25,574 nt of DNA from an uncultured Candidatus Saccharibacteria bacterium (GTDB taxonomy: Bacteria; Patescibacteriota; Saccharimonadia; Saccharimonadales; Saccharimonadaceae). The stretch spans positions 1 through 25,574 of the forward strand of contig CALIAC010000020.1 of the NCBI GenBank assembly GCA_938041555.1. Reading direction: 5' to 3'. The stretch's first letter is position 1; every line of letters begins with the position of its first letter. This document shows, one piece after another, positions 22,850 through 25,574 of the stretch. The notes under the pieces are model-generated. The model worked only from the letters and a program-made list of their open reading frames with translations. It was not told where the DNA came from and made no database searches. The position numbers were made by a program, and so were the translations under genes.

Positions 22850-24487
22850 GTGGATAGATATTTAGTTGGTGTGAAGCTAATAGGCCTGCTGCATTTTTAC
22901 ACGATGCATGAGGCTATGGAGCATGATGATGAGATTGGATGAGACTGCTGCGCGCGGGTATACTGCTTGCTTCTGTCATGTTTCAAATTTTGATCATGAA
23001 GAAAATCCGCTTTATTCTTTGCGCGCTATAGCAGCCTTGCGCCAACAGTCAGCCCAAAATATCCCTCACTGCAGCGCACTCATTTTCATTCACACACGTC
23101 GCCGAAAGCGAGCATGATATTCAAAACGCAAGATAGACCAGCTAGACATATAGCATACATAAAAAATTAAGTGAACATCGTGATAGCAAAATATCTTGCT
23201 CGTATGGCTGCGCCACATTACTAACGAGCTGCATATTCATGCTCCCGCAAAAGCGCTATATGTAGCAAAACACGCCGCCACTGCAGCAGATGCTTCGCAT
23301 AGCGATCCCACTCGCCTGAACAAAAAATTGATTTTTGGCAGCATCACATTTTTGCAAGCCAAGGGTGAGTATTTGTGTATGCCACATGGTATATTTCGCA
23401 GCTTCACAGCACATAGATAAGCCAAGATGTATCACGCAATATTTTGCGCTTATACACGTTTTGCAAAATTTACACGGGCTATCTGTAAGTAATTCTAGCC
23501 GCAATAACAAGCAATTCATTTTTGCACAAATCTATAAACGATGATTATTTTTATCATCAACCATTCGTGCGTGCAGCCTATACTTCGCAGCAGCATATCG
23601 CCTTGCTATGTTTCGCCCAACCTGCAAAAAATCAAAAATGAAACACTCTCCAGCCAGCCACAACAAACGTGCACGAAAAAGCAAAAAGCAAAAATATCCA
23701 AACCCAAAAAATAGACGAGCTGGACAATGATCACATTTTTTATCTCGCAGCGACAGCTCCACGCATCATGTTGCTAGCAGCAATTTTTTGCGACAACACG
23801 CTCAAGCCAAACGCGTAGCTTCGCAGCAACACAACAAAAAATTGTGTTCATTATTTTTAAAATGGTTATGTTTACTTTGGTACGTTTTGTATTATGCCCT
23901 ATTGCCATAAGCGTTATTATATTGCGAAAGGTAAGTGCGCGTCTGTAACGGAAATTTATTCATTTATGCTTATGGTTACTGTGTTTATCCTGGGTGCAAG
24001 CATAGGTGTGTGCGCTCCATGCCGCACGAGACAATCGTTGCGCTTACTACATCGTTGTTATGCTCACTATACCCCTTCAGCTATCGTGGTGTTGTTTGTA
24101 CATCACGATACCTACGCCTTTGTGTTGTGCACATGTCATCGTTTTGTCTAATCGCTGTGCTTCCTACCACGCTCATTCTTCGAACGTTCGCCCGGTATTC
24201 CCTGTTCATATTCTGTATTTTTTACAATGCCTTGTATATTTTGGCATTACCCTCGTCACAGAAAGCTTTGTTGCATTCTCTACAATAATAGCACGATCCT
24301 ATCGAGCTTGACAGCAAACCTTATGTGTTAGTTATTACAACATCATTTACGTCCTCTTTCTTCCCCTATTACTCAGCAAAAACACAGAGTGTCTGCAAGC
24401 TCACGCTCAAAATTGGCCAAAAATCGTTGCTACTCTACGTTGTTTTTATCACATCTCTAGGATGCTCCAGCCTGAGTATCACGCGGC
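22850..24487. other. AT-rich stretch of about 1.6 kb with no convincing gene
   Basis: I find no recognisable protein, tRNA, rRNA or CRISPR here. The longest frames (plus strand, 23894-24311) overlap each other in three phases, have no ribosome site, and look like random Cys- and aromatic-rich translations. The word TCGCAGC recurs near 23395, 23584, 23752 and 23819, and GCAAAA or its complement recurs many times. The left part is A-rich and the right part T-rich on the plus strand, with a 7-bp hairpin (AACACAA / TTGTGTT) near 23827-23847 at the switch. No good DnaA boxes were found. Confidence 0.6.
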
Positions 24488-24517
24488 ACAAAAAATACAC
24501 CGCTTTTCGCGGTGTAT
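24488..24517 (-). terminator. Intrinsic terminator of the ssb-rpsR-efp operon
   Basis: On the minus strand ATACACCGC and GCGGTGTAT form a 9-bp stem with a 5-nt loop, followed by a run of T. It lies about 70 nt past the efp stop codon. Confidence 0.85.
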
Positions 24518-24586
24518 ATGTGTTATCCATTCCCTCACTTTTGCATATAAACGCGATGAGAGCGGCTCTCACGAGCTCTCAGGACA

Positions 24587-25147
24587 CTATTTCTTGCGCT
24601 CGCGATACTCTCCGCTTGCTGTATCGACAGAAATAACGTCGCCCGTCTTAATGAAGGCTGGCACCTTCACTACCAGGCCCGTCTCCAGCGTCGCATCTTT
24701 GAGCACACTGCTGGTTGTGTCACCTTTTACAACATCTTCGGTGTAGGTGACTTGAAGGTAGAGGTTTTTTGGCAGCTCGACATTGATCACCTTGCCGTCG
24801 AAGAATTGCAAACCGAGGTTATCCCCTTCCTTCAAGTAGTCCTTGGCGCTGTCGACGAGGTCTGCAGCAAGCTCAAACTGCTCAAAGCTGGTTGGCTCCA
24901 TAAAATAGAACGTATCACCATCATTATAGAGGTACTGCACGCTCTGCGTTGACACTTCAGCGGGCTCAATCTTGTCTTGCCCCTTGAAAGTCTTGGGCAG
25001 CACGCTCCCATCGATCAAGTTCTTCAGCCGCACATTCACAATAGAGCCACCCCGGCCCATCACCTTCTGATTATAGTCCACAACCCGATACGGCTTGCCA
25101 TCGAGCTGCACAATCACACCTTTTTTGAGGTCAGTTGGTTGGTACAT
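24587..25147 (-). CDS. efp: Translation elongation factor P, Arg at the tip position
   Basis: This 186-aa protein spans the three EF-P domains: KOW-like N domain (about 1-64), OB domain II (65-128) and OB domain III (to 186). It relieves ribosome stalling at proline stretches. The loop that enters the peptidyl-transferase centre reads VMGRGGS, so the residue equivalent to E. coli Lys34 is Arg32. The last residues (VDTASGEYRERKK) match the usual ending. The ATG at 25147 is preferred over a GTG one codon upstream because AGGAG is 7 nt away. It is downstream of ssb and rpsR, with a 9-bp hairpin in the gap. Many Pro-rich proteins here (e.g. 8373-8786) would be natural clients. Confidence 0.96.
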   Translation of the reverse strand: MYQPTDLKKGVIVQLDGKPYRVVDYNQKVMGRGGSIVNVRLKNLIDGSVLPKTFKGQDKIEPAEVSTQSVQYLYNDGDTFYFMEPTSFEQFELAADLVDSAKDYLKEGDNLGLQFFDGKVINVELPKNLYLQVTYTEDVVKGDTTSSVLKDATLETGLVVKVPAFIKTGDVISVDTASGEYRERKK

Positions 25148-25193
25148 CACCTATCTCCTGTTTAGTAGTTGCTGCTTCGTTCGAAACATCCGC

Positions 25194-25220
25194 CAGCGCA
25201 GTTACAGAGGTACTGCGCTG
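25194..25220. other. Stable hairpin between rpsR and efp
   Basis: CAGCGCAGT (25194-25202) and ACTGCGCTG (25212-25220) form a perfect 9-bp stem with a 9-nt loop. On the minus strand the T run lies before the stem, not after, so it is not an intrinsic terminator for rpsR. It may act as an mRNA processing or stability element. Confidence 0.6.
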
Positions 25221-25229
25221 AAAAAGTTC

Positions 25230-25430
25230 CTAACCTTGCGCCACAAATGGCAGCAACGCCAAGTGGCGAGCACGCTTCACCGCTACGGCGAGCTGTCGTT
25301 GTTGTTTATCCGACAACCCTGTGCGGCTGCGTGGCTCGATCTGCCCATAAATATTAATGAACTTTTGCAATGTCTTTGCGTCTTTGTAGTCAAAATAGAC
25401 CGGTGTGTCCTTGCGCATGCGCTTGGCCAT
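25230..25430 (-). CDS. rpsR: 30S ribosomal protein S18
   Basis: This 66-aa protein has the bS18 signature: DYKDAKTLQKFINIYGQIEPRSRTGLSDKQQRQLAVAVKRARHLALLPF. It binds S6 and 16S rRNA on the platform of the small subunit. The N terminus is short, as in compact CPR versions, and zinc-binding cysteines are absent. AAAGGAG precedes the ATG. It follows ssb by 24 nt, the common rpsF-ssb-rpsR order. Confidence 0.97.
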   Translation of the reverse strand: MAKRMRKDTPVYFDYKDAKTLQKFINIYGQIEPRSRTGLSDKQQRQLAVAVKRARHLALLPFVAQG

Positions 25431-25454
25431 TATTTGTTCTCCTTTAGTATGTTG

Positions 25455-25574
25455 TTAAAATGGTATTTCTGATAGGTCAATTGGCTTGTCGTCAATGTCT
25501 TCGATGACAACATCCTGGCTGCTACCACTGTTAGCCGACGCTGCAGCCGGTGTTGTATTTCCGTCAGCACGTCC
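25455..25574 (-). CDS. ssb: Single-stranded DNA-binding protein, C-terminal tail (partial)
   Basis: Only the last 39 residues lie in the window; the start is beyond base 25574. The visible part is a flexible Gly/Ser/Asn-rich linker followed by an acidic tail ending in DLSEIPF. This matches the SSB C-terminal tip (usual form DDDIPF) that recruits replication and repair proteins. The position before rpsR supports the call. Confidence 0.9.
   Translation of the reverse strand, partial: GRADGNTTPAAASANSGSSQDVVIEDIDDKPIDLSEIPF

Noticed and set aside
23894..24311. Overlapping plus-strand frames of 85-117 codons in the AT-rich stretch
   Set aside because: Three phases are open over the same DNA, with no ribosome site or credible promoter and Cys-rich random-looking translations. 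No frame stands out as coding.
22850..24560. Chromosomal replication origin
   Set aside because: Near-matches to the DnaA box (around 23446 and 24524) differ from TTATCCACA at two positions, there is no cluster, and dnaA is not visible. Proximity to ssb-rpsR alone is not enough.

Overview
The window looks like a chromosomal segment of a Patescibacteria/CPR bacterium, most likely Candidatus Saccharibacteria (TM7). That placement is an inference, resting on three things. There is a complete type IV pilus (T4P) set without secretin (PilQ) or PilP, as expected of a single-membrane cell. The proteins look CPR-like. UGA is an ordinary stop codon (ychF ends in TGA), which argues against the code-25 CPR lineages.

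Layout. (1) 1-8.1 kb, minus strand: a minor-pilin operon (FimT-like, PilV-like, PilW-like, PilX-like), an orphan gene, prepilin peptidase pilD, the major pilin, and a PH-domain membrane protein overlapping a membrane-anchored PpiC/SurA-type foldase. (2) 8.3-9.1 kb: a small proline-rich two-helix membrane protein (+) and tRNA-Arg(CCU) (-), meeting at a shared terminator. (3) 9.4-16.2 kb, minus strand: one compact operon pilM-pilN-pilO-(76-aa membrane protein)-pilB-pilT-pilC. (4) 16.3-19.6 kb: a second orphan gene (+) converging on an 804-aa secreted surface protein (-). (5) 20.1-22.8 kb: ychF (+), a CPBP intramembrane protease (+) and a TlyA-type rRNA methyltransferase (-). (6) 22.85-24.49 kb: an AT-rich stretch with no convincing gene. 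(7) 24.5 kb to the end, minus strand: ssb (C-terminal tail only), rpsR and efp.

How the genes work together. PilD would trim and methylate the pilins. PilB and PilT would power extension and retraction through PilC. PilM/N/O form the cytoplasmic-to-membrane alignment complex. The minor pilins prime the fibre. The foldase and the large surface protein are plausible envelope partners of the pilus.

Most interesting signal. A roughly 145-165-nt intergenic element occurs four times (1-137, 8131-8276, 9224-9379, 19677-19841). The copies share short invariant blocks. Between these lie an outer stem, hairpins and a loop-linker pseudoknot whose sequences differ from copy to copy while pairing is kept. 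Mismatches in one reading become G-U pairs in the other, which suggests the RNA strand: plus for copy 1, minus for copies 2-4. The copies bracket the two T4P blocks. I do not recognise the family. A second, shorter two-copy motif (5551-5578 and 19889-19919) also lies in intergenic DNA, one copy inside a 15-bp inverted repeat.

Many promoters here are an extended -10 (TGCTATACT or TGCTATAAT) only 6-9 nt before the start codon, which suggests leaderless or nearly leaderless mRNAs.
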